A DNA stretch of 57,280 nt from Candidatus Dormiibacterota bacterium (GTDB lineage Bacteria > Chloroflexota > Dormibacteria > Dormibacterales > Dormibacteraceae). The notes below the pieces were generated by a model. The model ran no database searches. It had not been told where the DNA came from and saw only the letters and a list, made by a program, of their open reading frames with translations. Position 1 is the stretch's first letter; each line of letters opens with the position of its first letter. The stretch lies in contig CATPBP010000086.1 in the NCBI GenBank assembly GCA_955652675.1, positions 1-57,280 of the forward strand. The letters run 5' to 3'. The translations under genes were made by a program, and so were the position numbers. Below are positions 35,168 to 43,007 of this stretch, piece by piece.

Positions 35168-37278
35168 GCGGGCAGCTCCAGCCGAGTGACCTCGGGAGGC
35201 ACTCGGTCGACCTTGACCCTGACGCCCTCGCCGCACTCGATGGTGAAGTCCAGCTCGCCCTCGCCGACGCGCATTCCCTCCACCCGGAGCCGGTTGTAGA
35301 GCGGGGTTTCCACCGGGTCGATCCTCAGCCGCCCCACCGTCAGGTCGGCCTCCACTCCGGTGAGTGTCTGAAGAAAGTGGAAGAGGGAGCCGGCGCCCCA
35401 GGCCTGGGGGCTGCAGCTCACCAGGTACTCTCCGGGCCCTGCTCCGAAGCGCTGGTCCCGGACGAAGCCGCAGAAGAGCTCCGGTATTCGGTGATCGGGA
35501 AAGCGGAGGCAGGCCTCGAGGACCGAGCGGGCCACCAGCTCCGCCTCCCGGTGGAACCCGTACCGCCGCATCCCGGCCGCGATGAGCGAGTTGTCGTGTG
35601 GCCACACGGAGCCGTTGTGGTAGCTCATGGGGTTGTAGTTGACGGCCTCTGTGGAGACCGTTCGGATTCCCCAACCCGAGAACATGTCCGGCGCCATCAG
35701 CCGGCTGACGACATCCTCGGCTCTGCGCCGATCGACGATGCCAGAGAGCAGGCAGTGTCCGGGGTTGCTGGTGACCGAGCTGACCTGGCGCTTGTCCCGG
35801 TCCAGCGCCTGCGCGTAGTAGCCCAGGTCGGGCATCCAGAAGAGATCGTTGAAGCGCTTGCGCAGCTCTTCCGCCTCGGTTTCGAGGCGGGCCGCGTTGG
35901 CCCTCAACCCCACCTGGTTGAAGATGCGTGCGAGGCCTGCTTTGGCGTGATAGACGTAGCCCTGCACCTCGACCAGGGCGGCCGGCAAGGGTGCCGGCAC
36001 GCCGTAGTTCTCGACCAGCGAATCGTAGGAGTCCTTCCAGCCCTGGTTGCGGACGCCGACCGAGCCGTGCTGGGCGTACTCGACGAAGCCGTCCTGGTCC
36101 AGGTCGCCATAGTTGTCGATCCACTCCAGCGCCGCCATCACGTGCGGAAAGAGCTCGCTCAGCAGGTCCTGGTCTCCCGTCCAGTCCAGCAGCTCGACCA
36201 GGAGCACCAGGAAGAGGGGGGTGGCGTCCACGGTGCCGTAGTAGGGGGTGTGGGGCACGATCCCCAGCCTCGCCAGCTCACCAAACCGGATCTCATGGAA
36301 GATCTTGCCCGGCTCCTCTTCCCGCTCCGGGTCAACCCGGCGGCCCTGGTGCTCGGCGAGGTACCGGATGCTGCCGCGGGCCAGCTCCGGGTTCAGAGCC
36401 AGGGTCTGGAAAGAGGTGATCAGGGCGTCGCGCCCGAAGGGAACCGCGTACCAGGGGGTGCCCGCGGTGGGGACGAGACCGCTCGGCTTCTCGTCGCAGA
36501 GCACCCGGAGGTCTTCCAGGTTGCGCCAGAGCAGTTCCTGGTCGAGTGTCTCGTTGTCCGTGGCGAACCGGGTGGAGGAGGTGTTCCAGGCCTGGTATCT
36601 GCGCTCCAGGGCCTCCAGCTCGGCGTCGAAGTGGAAGTCCAGCAGAGGCTCGTCGTCGCCCATCCAGGGGAGCACGTCGACCAGGAGAACGAACGTCTCC
36701 TGGGGCCCCAGGCTCACCGGCATGACGGCGCGGCCCGACCCGATCCGGGGCAGGGGGTTGAAGACTACCTCGGTGCTCCTCCGAAGGCCGTCGAGCCCTC
36801 GGTAGCCGAAGCTGAAGCCGGTCTCGTCGCGAACGGCGGGCTCACGGACGCCCCCCATTGGTAGCGGGTGGTAGCCGCGGACCTCGAAGATGTCGAGGAA
36901 GTCGGCGTCGAAGCGGAGCTCGAGCTCGACCTGGACGGGATGCCGGTTGCAGTTCTGGAGCCCGATCCGCTCGTGCATCCCCTGATGAACGAAGCGAGTG
37001 CGCCGCAAGCTGATGCTCTGGCGGGGGATCGCCGGGCTGCCCACCTCGGGCTCCAGCGCGGGGTTGACCAGCTGAAAGGTGGCCACGTACGCGCGGTCCA
37101 CGCTGTAGTTGAGCAGGATCGGCCGGCGGCCGTTGAGGCGCAGCTCGAAGAGCGAGAGGAACCGGGTGTCCGAGCGGTAGAGCCCCATCCCGGCCTCGTC
37201 GCCGGCCGGGATGTCGCCGCTGGGATCGGAGACGACGAAGACGTCGTTCTGCTTGAGGATTACCCGGTCCTGGAGCAC
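35164..37278 (-). CDS. Amylo-alpha-1,6-glucosidase / glycogen debranching-like protein
   Basis: A 704-residue protein. The first ~210 residues resemble the N-terminal debranching domain (GDE_N_bis; GLYRSDTRFLSLFELRLNG is characteristic), and residues ~300-700 form an alpha/alpha toroid typical of GH15/GH63-like glucosidases (WYAVPFGRDALITS, PHTPYYGTVDATPLF, SYHNGSVWPHDN). Possible substrates are branched glucans or glucosylglycerate; its position in front of the GT4 and gpgS genes favours a linked glycoside cycle. GTG 37278 is chosen because TAGAAT stands 7 bases before it, ahead of GTG 37284 and of the spurious long upstream extension across der. Confidence 0.88.
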   Translation of the reverse strand: MLQDRVILKQNDVFVVSDPSGDIPAGDEAGMGLYRSDTRFLSLFELRLNGRRPILLNYSVDRAYVATFQLVNPALEPEVGSPAIPRQSISLRRTRFVHQGMHERIGLQNCNRHPVQVELELRFDADFLDIFEVRGYHPLPMGGVREPAVRDETGFSFGYRGLDGLRRSTEVVFNPLPRIGSGRAVMPVSLGPQETFVLLVDVLPWMGDDEPLLDFHFDAELEALERRYQAWNTSSTRFATDNETLDQELLWRNLEDLRVLCDEKPSGLVPTAGTPWYAVPFGRDALITSFQTLALNPELARGSIRYLAEHQGRRVDPEREEEPGKIFHEIRFGELARLGIVPHTPYYGTVDATPLFLVLLVELLDWTGDQDLLSELFPHVMAALEWIDNYGDLDQDGFVEYAQHGSVGVRNQGWKDSYDSLVENYGVPAPLPAALVEVQGYVYHAKAGLARIFNQVGLRANAARLETEAEELRKRFNDLFWMPDLGYYAQALDRDKRQVSSVTSNPGHCLLSGIVDRRRAEDVVSRLMAPDMFSGWGIRTVSTEAVNYNPMSYHNGSVWPHDNSLIAAGMRRYGFHREAELVARSVLEACLRFPDHRIPELFCGFVRDQRFGAGPGEYLVSCSPQAWGAGSLFHFLQTLTGVEADLTVGRLRIDPVETPLYNRLRVEGMRVGEGELDFTIECGEGVRVKVDRVPPEVTRLELPA

Positions 37279-37291
37279 CGTCACGATTCTA
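37278..37291 (-). promoter_or_regulatory. Leaderless promoter of the debranching-like gene
   Basis: On the minus strand TAGAAT (37291-37286) is followed by 7 bases and GTG 37278. It faces the der promoter about 50 bases away. Confidence 0.55.
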
Positions 37292-37342
37292 GAGGCGGCC
37301 AGCCCCCAACTCCCGCGCCGGTGTCGCATTGGCGGGGCGGCG

Positions 37343-37357
37343 GACAATGGGACCGTG
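37343..37357 (+). promoter_or_regulatory. Leaderless promoter of der
   Basis: GACAAT (37343-37348) ends 6 bases before the GTG at 37355. It departs from TANNNT at the first base, but the spacing is the same as at the other starts. Confidence 0.4.
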
Positions 37358-38680
37358 TCTCGGCCCATAGTGGCGCTGGTCGGAAGGCCCAACACCGGCA
37401 AGTCCACCTTGTTCAACCGGCTGATCGGCTGGCGCAAAGCCATCGTCGACCGCCAGCCGGGACTCACCCGGGACCGCCTCTACGGAGTCGCGGAATGGAG
37501 GGGCCGGGAGATGTCGGTGGTCGACACCGCCGGCCTGGAGCTGAGCCCCGAGGCGTCCTCCGCCTCGGCCATCGAGGCGCAGACGCGGGTGGCGATCGAG
37601 GAAGCCCAGGTGATCGTCCTCCTGCTCGACGTCCGCGAGGGCGTGACGGCGATCGACCGCGATATCGCCAGCATGCTGAGGCGCTCCGGCCGCCCGGTGG
37701 TGGTGGCGGCCAACAAGGCGGACGATCCCCGGCAGGGATATCTGGAGCACGAGATCCTCGAGCTCGGCTTTCCCCAGGTGGTGAGGCTGTCCGGGCAGCA
37801 CGGTATCGGGGTCGACGACCTGCTGGACGCCATCCTCACCGGCTTGCCGCCCGCCGAAGAGATCGAGGCGGGGGAGGAGGCGGCCGCCCGCATCGCCATC
37901 ATGGGCCGCCCCAACGTGGGCAAGTCGTCTCTCCTGAACCAGCTTCTCGGCGACCAGCGAGCGGTCGTCGGCGAGCTGCCCGGGACGACTCGCGACCCGG
38001 TCGACACCGAACTCCTCTTCGACGGCCTGCCGGTAAGGCTGGTCGACACGGCGGGCATCCGGCGCCGCTCCACCGCTCGAGATCGGCTCGAGCGTGTTGG
38101 ACTGCTACGGGGAATCCGGGCCATGGAGCGCTCCGACGTCGTCCTGCTCGTGCTGGACGCCTCCACCGGAGTCCTGGCGCAGGACCAGCATGTCGCCGGC
38201 TACGCGCTGGAGGCGGGCCGCGGCCTGGTGCTGGTGGTGAACAAGGTCGACCTCAGGGAGCGCCCCGAGCGCCGCGCCAACTACTGGTCCAACCAGCTCC
38301 GCTCCGAGTTCCGGTTCGTCCCCCACGCTCCCGTGGTGACAATTTCCGCTCTCACCGGCGAAGGTGTGGAGAAGGTCTTGCCCGCGGCGCTGGAGGTGGT
38401 CGGCCACAGGCATCTGCGCGTCCCCACCAACGAGCTCAACCGGGTGCTCAGGGAAGCCTTCCTGCGCCGCCCGCCGCCCAGTTTCCATGGCAAGCGCCTG
38501 AGCCTGAAGTACGCCACCCAGGCGGCCTCCGAGACGCCGACCTTCGTGCTCTTCGTGAACGATGTGAACCTCCTCCACTTCTCCTACCGCCGATACCTGG
38601 AGAACCGTCTGCGCGAGCGATTCGGCTTTGCCGGCAATCCCATACGAATCGTCCTGAGGTCTTCCGAGGCCCAGGATTGA
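37355..38680 (+). CDS. der: Ribosome-assembly GTPase Der (EngA)
   Basis: A 441-residue tandem GTPase needed for 50S subunit maturation. Two G domains are seen: the first with P-loop GRPNTGKST (about residue 10), DTAGLE and NKAD; the second with GRPNVGKSS (near 185), DTAGI and NKVD. A KH-like C-terminal domain follows (LRPPPSFHGKRL-like, here RRPPPSFHGKRLSLKY). The start GTG 37355 excludes the upstream extension that overlaps the divergent gene. Confidence 0.96.
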   Translation: MSRPIVALVGRPNTGKSTLFNRLIGWRKAIVDRQPGLTRDRLYGVAEWRGREMSVVDTAGLELSPEASSASAIEAQTRVAIEEAQVIVLLLDVREGVTAIDRDIASMLRRSGRPVVVAANKADDPRQGYLEHEILELGFPQVVRLSGQHGIGVDDLLDAILTGLPPAEEIEAGEEAAARIAIMGRPNVGKSSLLNQLLGDQRAVVGELPGTTRDPVDTELLFDGLPVRLVDTAGIRRRSTARDRLERVGLLRGIRAMERSDVVLLVLDASTGVLAQDQHVAGYALEAGRGLVLVVNKVDLRERPERRANYWSNQLRSEFRFVPHAPVVTISALTGEGVEKVLPAALEVVGHRHLRVPTNELNRVLREAFLRRPPPSFHGKRLSLKYATQAASETPTFVLFVNDVNLLHFSYRRYLENRLRERFGFAGNPIRIVLRSSEAQD

Positions 38681-38758
38681 CGCGCGTTTACAAATGCTTC
38701 GCACTCTGGCTACCAGCGGCTGACAGAGTCGTGGATGTTGTGACACGTGGCATTCGTC

Positions 38759-39451
38759 ATGAGCGGTAACCGCGTCCTCGTCGTGGACGACGAGGACCAC
38801 ATTCTCGAGCTGGCGCGTCTGTACCTCTCGCGCGAGGGCTACCAGATCGAAACCGTCGCCGACGGTTCCCAGGCCCTGGCCCGCTTCGGCCAGGTCAAGC
38901 CCGACCTGGTCGTCCTCGACATCATGCTGCCCAACCTCGACGGACTCACCATCTGCAGGGAGATCCGCAAGCAGAGCCAGGTGCCCATCATCATGCTCAC
39001 GGCCCGCGACGAGGTGACCGACAAGGTGGTCGGTCTGGAGCTGGGGGCGGACGACTACCTGACCAAGCCCTTTCACCCCCAGGAGCTGGTGGCGCGGGCC
39101 AAGGCGCTGGTGCGCCGCGCGCGCCTCGAACCCGATCAGCCCAGGCTGGTCCGCGCCGGCCGCCTGGAGGTCGACCTGGAGCGGCACGAGGTGAGATTCG
39201 GCGACGGGCGCGTCCAGCTCCGGCCGAAGGAGTTCGACCTCCTGGCGCTGCTCGCCAGGCACCCGGGCAGGGTCTTCCAGCGCAGCGAGCTGCTGGATCT
39301 CGTCTGGGGTTACGACTTCCCCGGCTACACCCGGACTGTCGACGTCCACGTCCAGCAGCTCCGGGAAAAGCTTGCCCGCGGCGGCGTTGCCGATCCGGCG
39401 ATCCAGACGGTCTGGGGAGTGGGATACAAGCTGGAGATAGGCGCGGGCTGA
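38759..39451 (+). CDS. OmpR/PhoB-family response regulator
   Basis: A 230-residue two-component regulator. The receiver domain has the acidic pair VVDDEDH, phosphoacceptor Asp in VVLDIMLPN (about residue 53), the Thr in MLTARDE and Lys in YLTKPF. The winged-helix DNA-binding domain ends with DVHVQQLREKL and TVWGVGYKLE. ATG 38759 is preferred; GTG 38747 would add four residues. A sensor kinase gene follows 78 bases downstream, and der lies 78 bases upstream. Target genes are unknown. Confidence 0.93.
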   Translation: MSGNRVLVVDDEDHILELARLYLSREGYQIETVADGSQALARFGQVKPDLVVLDIMLPNLDGLTICREIRKQSQVPIIMLTARDEVTDKVVGLELGADDYLTKPFHPQELVARAKALVRRARLEPDQPRLVRAGRLEVDLERHEVRFGDGRVQLRPKEFDLLALLARHPGRVFQRSELLDLVWGYDFPGYTRTVDVHVQQLREKLARGGVADPAIQTVWGVGYKLEIGAG

Positions 39452-39529
39452 GTCCAGGCCGCGTTCCCGGTTCGGCGCCGGGCGTGAGAGGCTGTTTCAG
39501 GTTGTGATCAAACGGAAGATCCAGGGCGG

Positions 39530-41059
39530 GTGCGAAGGGGTCCCGGTGGGGGTGCGAAGCTGAGCCTGCGCCTGCGCCTGCTCCTGGCAGCGATCGGGAT
39601 CGTCGTCGTGAGCCTTGCCTTGAGCGGCGTCCTGACCGGCGTCCTGCTCGCCAAGCTGGAGTTCAGCAACGCCCAGGAGCAGCTGGCCCGCAGCGCGCTC
39701 TCCTACCGGCTGCCGATTCTGCGCTCCGAATGCACGACCCTTCTCGCCAACGGCAACTGCCCGCCCGCCCGCAGGGTGGGACTGGCGCAGTTCCAGGACA
39801 ACCTTCGCCAGGACGTCCCCGACTTCAACCTGCGCGGCGACCGGCTGATCGTCCTGGGCAAGGCCACCCGGGCGAACTCGACGCCGAGGGTGGTCTTCGA
39901 CAGCGACGGGACCCTTCCGGTGGGCGAAGCCCTCGGCGTGGGGAGCCCGGCCAACAGGATCTCCGGTGACTTCGTGGCCGAACGGACGGTGAACATAGGA
40001 GGCACCCCCTACCTGGTCGCCACCGCTCAGCTGACGGGAATCAACAACGCCGGCTACGTGGTGGTCGCCCGGCCGCGTCAAACCGTGGCCGACAAAGCCA
40101 CCAGCGACCTGCTTCCGCTGGTCCTGCAGGCGGCGGGGGCGGCGCTGCTGCTGGCCTTGGTGGTGTCACCGCTGATCAGTCGAGCTCTGACGCGGCCTCT
40201 GAGCGAGCTCCAGAGCGCCGCCGAGGACATCGCCCGCGGCAACTACTCACGCCGCGTCGCGCTGACTGGCAAAGACGAGATGGGAGTTGTCGGCCAGGCT
40301 TTCAACCGCATGGCCGAGGCGGTGGAGCGGACCCGGACGCAGCAGCGTGATTTCCTCGCCAACGTCTCCCACGAGCTGAAGACCCCGCTCACCAGCCTGA
40401 TCGGGTTCAGCGAGGCGCTGATGGACGGCAGCCTCAACAGCCCTACGGAGAAGGAGCGGGCCGTGACCATCCTCCACGAGGAGGCTCAGCGCGTCCTGAG
40501 GATGTCGCAGGAGCTGCTGGACCTGGCCAGGGTGGAGGCTGGCCAGCTGACGCTGGACTCCCAGCCCGTGGACCTCGCCGCGCAGCTGGAGCAGGAGATC
40601 GAGCTGGTGCGGCCACGGGCGCGGGCCCGGGGACTCAAGCTCGATCTGCGCCTGCCTTCCGCCCTACCGCCGGTGCAGGCCGACCCCGAGCGGCTGCATC
40701 AGATCCTTGAGAACCTGCTCGACAACGCGGTCAAGTACGCGCCCGAGCGCTCGGAGGTGATCATCTGGGCGGCGGCCGAGGACAGCCGCGTGGAGACGAT
40801 GGTGCGCAACCAGGTTGGGGCGCACCCACCCGATCCGGAGCGCATGTTCGAGCGGTTCTACCGCGCGGATCCCTCCCGCTCCTCGGCCGCACCCGGAGCC
40901 GGCCTCGGCCTTGCCATCAGCCGGCACCTGGCCACAGCCCAGCACGGCGCCCTGGCAGCAAAACTCGACAGCAACCACCTGGTGGTGCGCTTAGAGATGC
41001 CAACCGCAAACGGCAGCAATTCCCTACCGCTCGCGGGGAGGGAAGGGCGAGGTTTTTAG
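39530..41059 (+). CDS. HAMP-domain sensor histidine kinase
   Basis: A 509-residue membrane kinase. A first helix (about residues 12-35), an outer sensing region of about 145 residues, a second helix (about 190-215) and HAMP precede the HisKA box FLANVSHELKTPLTS with His281. The ATPase part has an N box LLDNAVKYAPE and a G2 box GAGLGLAISRHLA. The G1 box is unusual: NQVGAHPPDPERMFERF replaces the normal D/N-x-G-x-G spacing, so kinase activity may be altered. It is the partner of the regulator just upstream. Stop overlaps the convergent gene at 41056. Confidence 0.9.
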   Translation: MRRGPGGGAKLSLRLRLLLAAIGIVVVSLALSGVLTGVLLAKLEFSNAQEQLARSALSYRLPILRSECTTLLANGNCPPARRVGLAQFQDNLRQDVPDFNLRGDRLIVLGKATRANSTPRVVFDSDGTLPVGEALGVGSPANRISGDFVAERTVNIGGTPYLVATAQLTGINNAGYVVVARPRQTVADKATSDLLPLVLQAAGAALLLALVVSPLISRALTRPLSELQSAAEDIARGNYSRRVALTGKDEMGVVGQAFNRMAEAVERTRTQQRDFLANVSHELKTPLTSLIGFSEALMDGSLNSPTEKERAVTILHEEAQRVLRMSQELLDLARVEAGQLTLDSQPVDLAAQLEQEIELVRPRARARGLKLDLRLPSALPPVQADPERLHQILENLLDNAVKYAPERSEVIIWAAAEDSRVETMVRNQVGAHPPDPERMFERFYRADPSRSSAAPGAGLGLAISRHLATAQHGALAAKLDSNHLVVRLEMPTANGSNSLPLAGREGRGF

Positions 41060-41481
41060 CGGCCGGCGACCGTCAGGAGCCATTCCAGGGCTCCTCGGAG
41101 GTAGGGGCGTTGGAGGACCAGGATGGTTACCTCCAGGTGGTCGCCGTCGGGGGCGGCCGACCACCAGCGCCACTGTCTGAGTTCGGGCTTGAACCAGTAG
41201 ATCCACGCCCGCAGGGACCAGCGGTCCACGACGCAATCGCGCACCTCCGCGTCCTCCACGCACGCCGCCACGAACCAGTCCGGCAGCAGGATCCTCCACT
41301 GGTCAAGGTCCGGCCACTCGCCCTGCGAGCGCTCCAGCACCACCTCCAGGACCTCGCGGACCCGGTCCAGCGCCCGCTCCGCTCCCAGGGGCGCCTCCGC
41401 CGAGACGGTGTCGTGATCGCCTGGAGGCGCTTCTCCGGACTGCCCTTCCCTGAGGCGTCGGAGCTCTTCGGCCGGGGTCAG
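41056..41481 (-). CDS. Trp-rich protein of unknown function downstream of pdhC
   Basis: A 141-residue protein. Its core is rich in Trp and acidic residues (DQWRILLPDWFVAAC, then RAWIYWFKPELRQWRWW), suggesting a compact beta domain; no family is recognised. The first canonical start, GTG 41343, would leave out a 46-residue segment that the frame encodes without interruption back to the pdhC stop. There a CTG (41481-41479) overlaps the TGA as CTGA, like the NTGA joints elsewhere, so I take CTG 41481 as start. It is the last gene of the pdh operon. Confidence 0.6.
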   Translation of the reverse strand: MTPAEELRRLREGQSGEAPPGDHDTVSAEAPLGAERALDRVREVLEVVLERSQGEWPDLDQWRILLPDWFVAACVEDAEVRDCVVDRWSLRAWIYWFKPELRQWRWWSAAPDGDHLEVTILVLQRPYLRGALEWLLTVAGR

Positions 41482-42923
41482 CGGACCGCCGACTGATCCG
41501 GCGGCACCACCAGGCTGATCGGGTTTTCGATCAGACGCTTGACCTCCGCCATGAACTGCGCCGCGGTGGCTCCGTAGAACACGCGATGGTCGACCGAGAG
41601 CGTCATTCGCATCACCTTGCCGGGCACCAGGCGGCCATCCTCGACCACCGGGACGTCCTTGATCGCGCCGACCGCGAGAATCGCCGATTCGGGCGGGTTG
41701 ATGATCGCGGAGAACTCGTCCACGCCGTACATCCCCAGGTTGGAGATGCTGAAGGTGCCGCCTTCCAGGTCGCCCTGCGACGGCTTGCCGGAGCGGGCCC
41801 GTTCGATGACCTGCCGCGACTCGATCGAGATCTGCACCAGGTCCTTGTCTGCCACGTCGTGGACGACCGGAACCAGGAGCCCCAAGCCCTGCGCCGGCGG
41901 CACCGCGAGCCCGATGTTGACCGATCGCTTGCGCTCGAAGTGGCCGTCCACCCAGGAGGCGTTGACCTCCGGAAAGCGGAGGAGTGCGATGGCGCAGGCC
42001 CTGGTCAGCATGTCCGTCATCGTCACCCGGTCGGCGTTCGGCACCATCTCCTTCAGCTGCTGGCGCATGCGGACGGCCTCGTCGACCCGCGCCTCCACAG
42101 TCACGTAGAAGTGCGGCACGCTGGTCTTGGAGACCGTCATCCGGCGCGCGATCGTCGCCTGCATCCGGTTGGGCTCCTCGACCTCGACCTCGGCCCCGGC
42201 CCGCCGCTGCGACCTGGAGGGCTGGGGCTCCGCCGGAGGGCGGCCGCCCGCCTTCTCGGCAGCCGCCAGCACGTCCTCTTTGACGATCCTGCCCTCGGGC
42301 CCAGAACCGCTCAGGCTGGAGAGGTCCACGCCTGTCTCGCGCGCCAGCCGGCGGGCGAGCGGGGACGCCTTGAGGCCGTCTCGGGGACCCCCCTGGCCGT
42401 CTGAGGGCGACTCCGGCTCTTTTTCGGCTGCTGGCGCCTGCGCCCTGGCCGGGGACGGCTCGGTTTCCGGTTCCTCGTCACGCTCCTGGGGTCGATCTTC
42501 GGGCGGCTCCTCGGGCTGCTCCTCCTGGGAACGCGCCGCGGGCTCCTCGGCAGGCTCTTCTGCCTGGTCGGGACCCGGCTCCTGGCCGTCCGACTGCCGG
42601 CTCTGCTCCGACTCCTCGGCCTGCTCATCGGACGCGCGGTCCTCGGCCCGCCGATCGTCGGGGGGCGCCTCCTTTTCCTGCCGCTGCGGCGCCTCACCAC
42701 CGATGGTGGCGATCTGCTCCCCGACGGGAACCGGGCGGTCCTTGTCGACGACGATGTGCAGGACGCCGTCCGACTCCGCCTCGATCTCGAAACTGGCCTT
42801 GTCCGACTCGATCTCGGCCAGCACCTCGCCCCGGTGCACCTCGTCCCCGTCCTGCTTCTTCCACTCCAGGACGGTCCCCTCCTCCATCGTGTCGGAGAGC
42901 TTGGGCATGTTCACGTCAGACAT
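41478..42923 (-). CDS. pdhC: Dihydrolipoyllysine acyltransferase, E2 component
   Basis: A 481-residue E2. The lipoyl domain (residues ~1-78) has the lipoyl Lys in IESDKASFE; then comes a ~90-residue linker made almost only of Glu, Pro, Gln, Ser and Asp; the peripheral-subunit-binding domain reads ASPLARRLARETGVDLSS; and the catalytic domain ends with SVDHRVFYGATAA. The catalytic motif has Tyr where most E2s have Asp (DHRxxDG), a variant I know from cyanobacterial/plastid-type E2. It transfers acetyl groups to CoA in the complex with E1 and E3 encoded upstream. A 21-codon ORF sits immediately before it. Confidence 0.94.
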   Translation of the reverse strand: MSDVNMPKLSDTMEEGTVLEWKKQDGDEVHRGEVLAEIESDKASFEIEAESDGVLHIVVDKDRPVPVGEQIATIGGEAPQRQEKEAPPDDRRAEDRASDEQAEESEQSRQSDGQEPGPDQAEEPAEEPAARSQEEQPEEPPEDRPQERDEEPETEPSPARAQAPAAEKEPESPSDGQGGPRDGLKASPLARRLARETGVDLSSLSGSGPEGRIVKEDVLAAAEKAGGRPPAEPQPSRSQRRAGAEVEVEEPNRMQATIARRMTVSKTSVPHFYVTVEARVDEAVRMRQQLKEMVPNADRVTMTDMLTRACAIALLRFPEVNASWVDGHFERKRSVNIGLAVPPAQGLGLLVPVVHDVADKDLVQISIESRQVIERARSGKPSQGDLEGGTFSISNLGMYGVDEFSAIINPPESAILAVGAIKDVPVVEDGRLVPGKVMRMTLSVDHRVFYGATAAQFMAEVKRLIENPISLVVPPDQSAVR

Positions 42924-42989
42924 TCAGCTCATCCCCCTCGGGGTTTCCCCGAATCCGCAGCTGTCGCGGGGTGGCTTCACGTCCGACAT
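42924..42989 (-). CDS. 21-residue leader ORF before pdhC
   Basis: Between pdhB and pdhC an ATG at 42989 follows AGGAGG (42999-42994) by 4 bases. It encodes MSDVKPPRDSCGFGETPRGMS, stopping with TGA directly before the pdhC ATG. Its first four residues equal those of pdhC (MSDV), and the DNA around both starts is nearly the same. It may be a leader peptide coupling translation or a relic of a partial duplication. Confidence 0.4.
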   Translation of the reverse strand: MSDVKPPRDSCGFGETPRGMS

Positions 42990-43007
42990 ACGACCTCCTG
43001 AACCGTC

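Noticed and set aside
35168-36124. N-terminal extension of the GT4 frame across the debranching gene
   Set aside because: The extension is a frame-shifted shadow of a conserved glucosidase; GT4 homology starts only after the upstream stop.
37279-37467. N-terminal extension of the debranching-like gene
   Set aside because: It runs over the divergent der start, has no family similarity, and a -10 box fixes the start at 37278.
39504-39563. 19-codon ORF whose TGA forms CTGA in frame with the histidine kinase
   Set aside because: It could be another coupled CTG start, but GTG 39530 already gives a good N-terminus and the short ORF has no supporting signal.
41560-41590. Asp-to-Tyr change in the E2 catalytic motif (DHRVFYG) as evidence of an inactive enzyme
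   Set aside because: The HRVxYG form is, as far as I recall, normal in cyanobacterial and plastid E2 proteins, so it is a subtype mark rather than a defect.
42400-42680. Low-complexity Glu/Pro/Gln stretch in pdhC as a possible frameshift
   Set aside because: Flexible acidic or Pro-rich linkers between lipoyl and binding domains are normal in E2 proteins, and the frame continues correctly.
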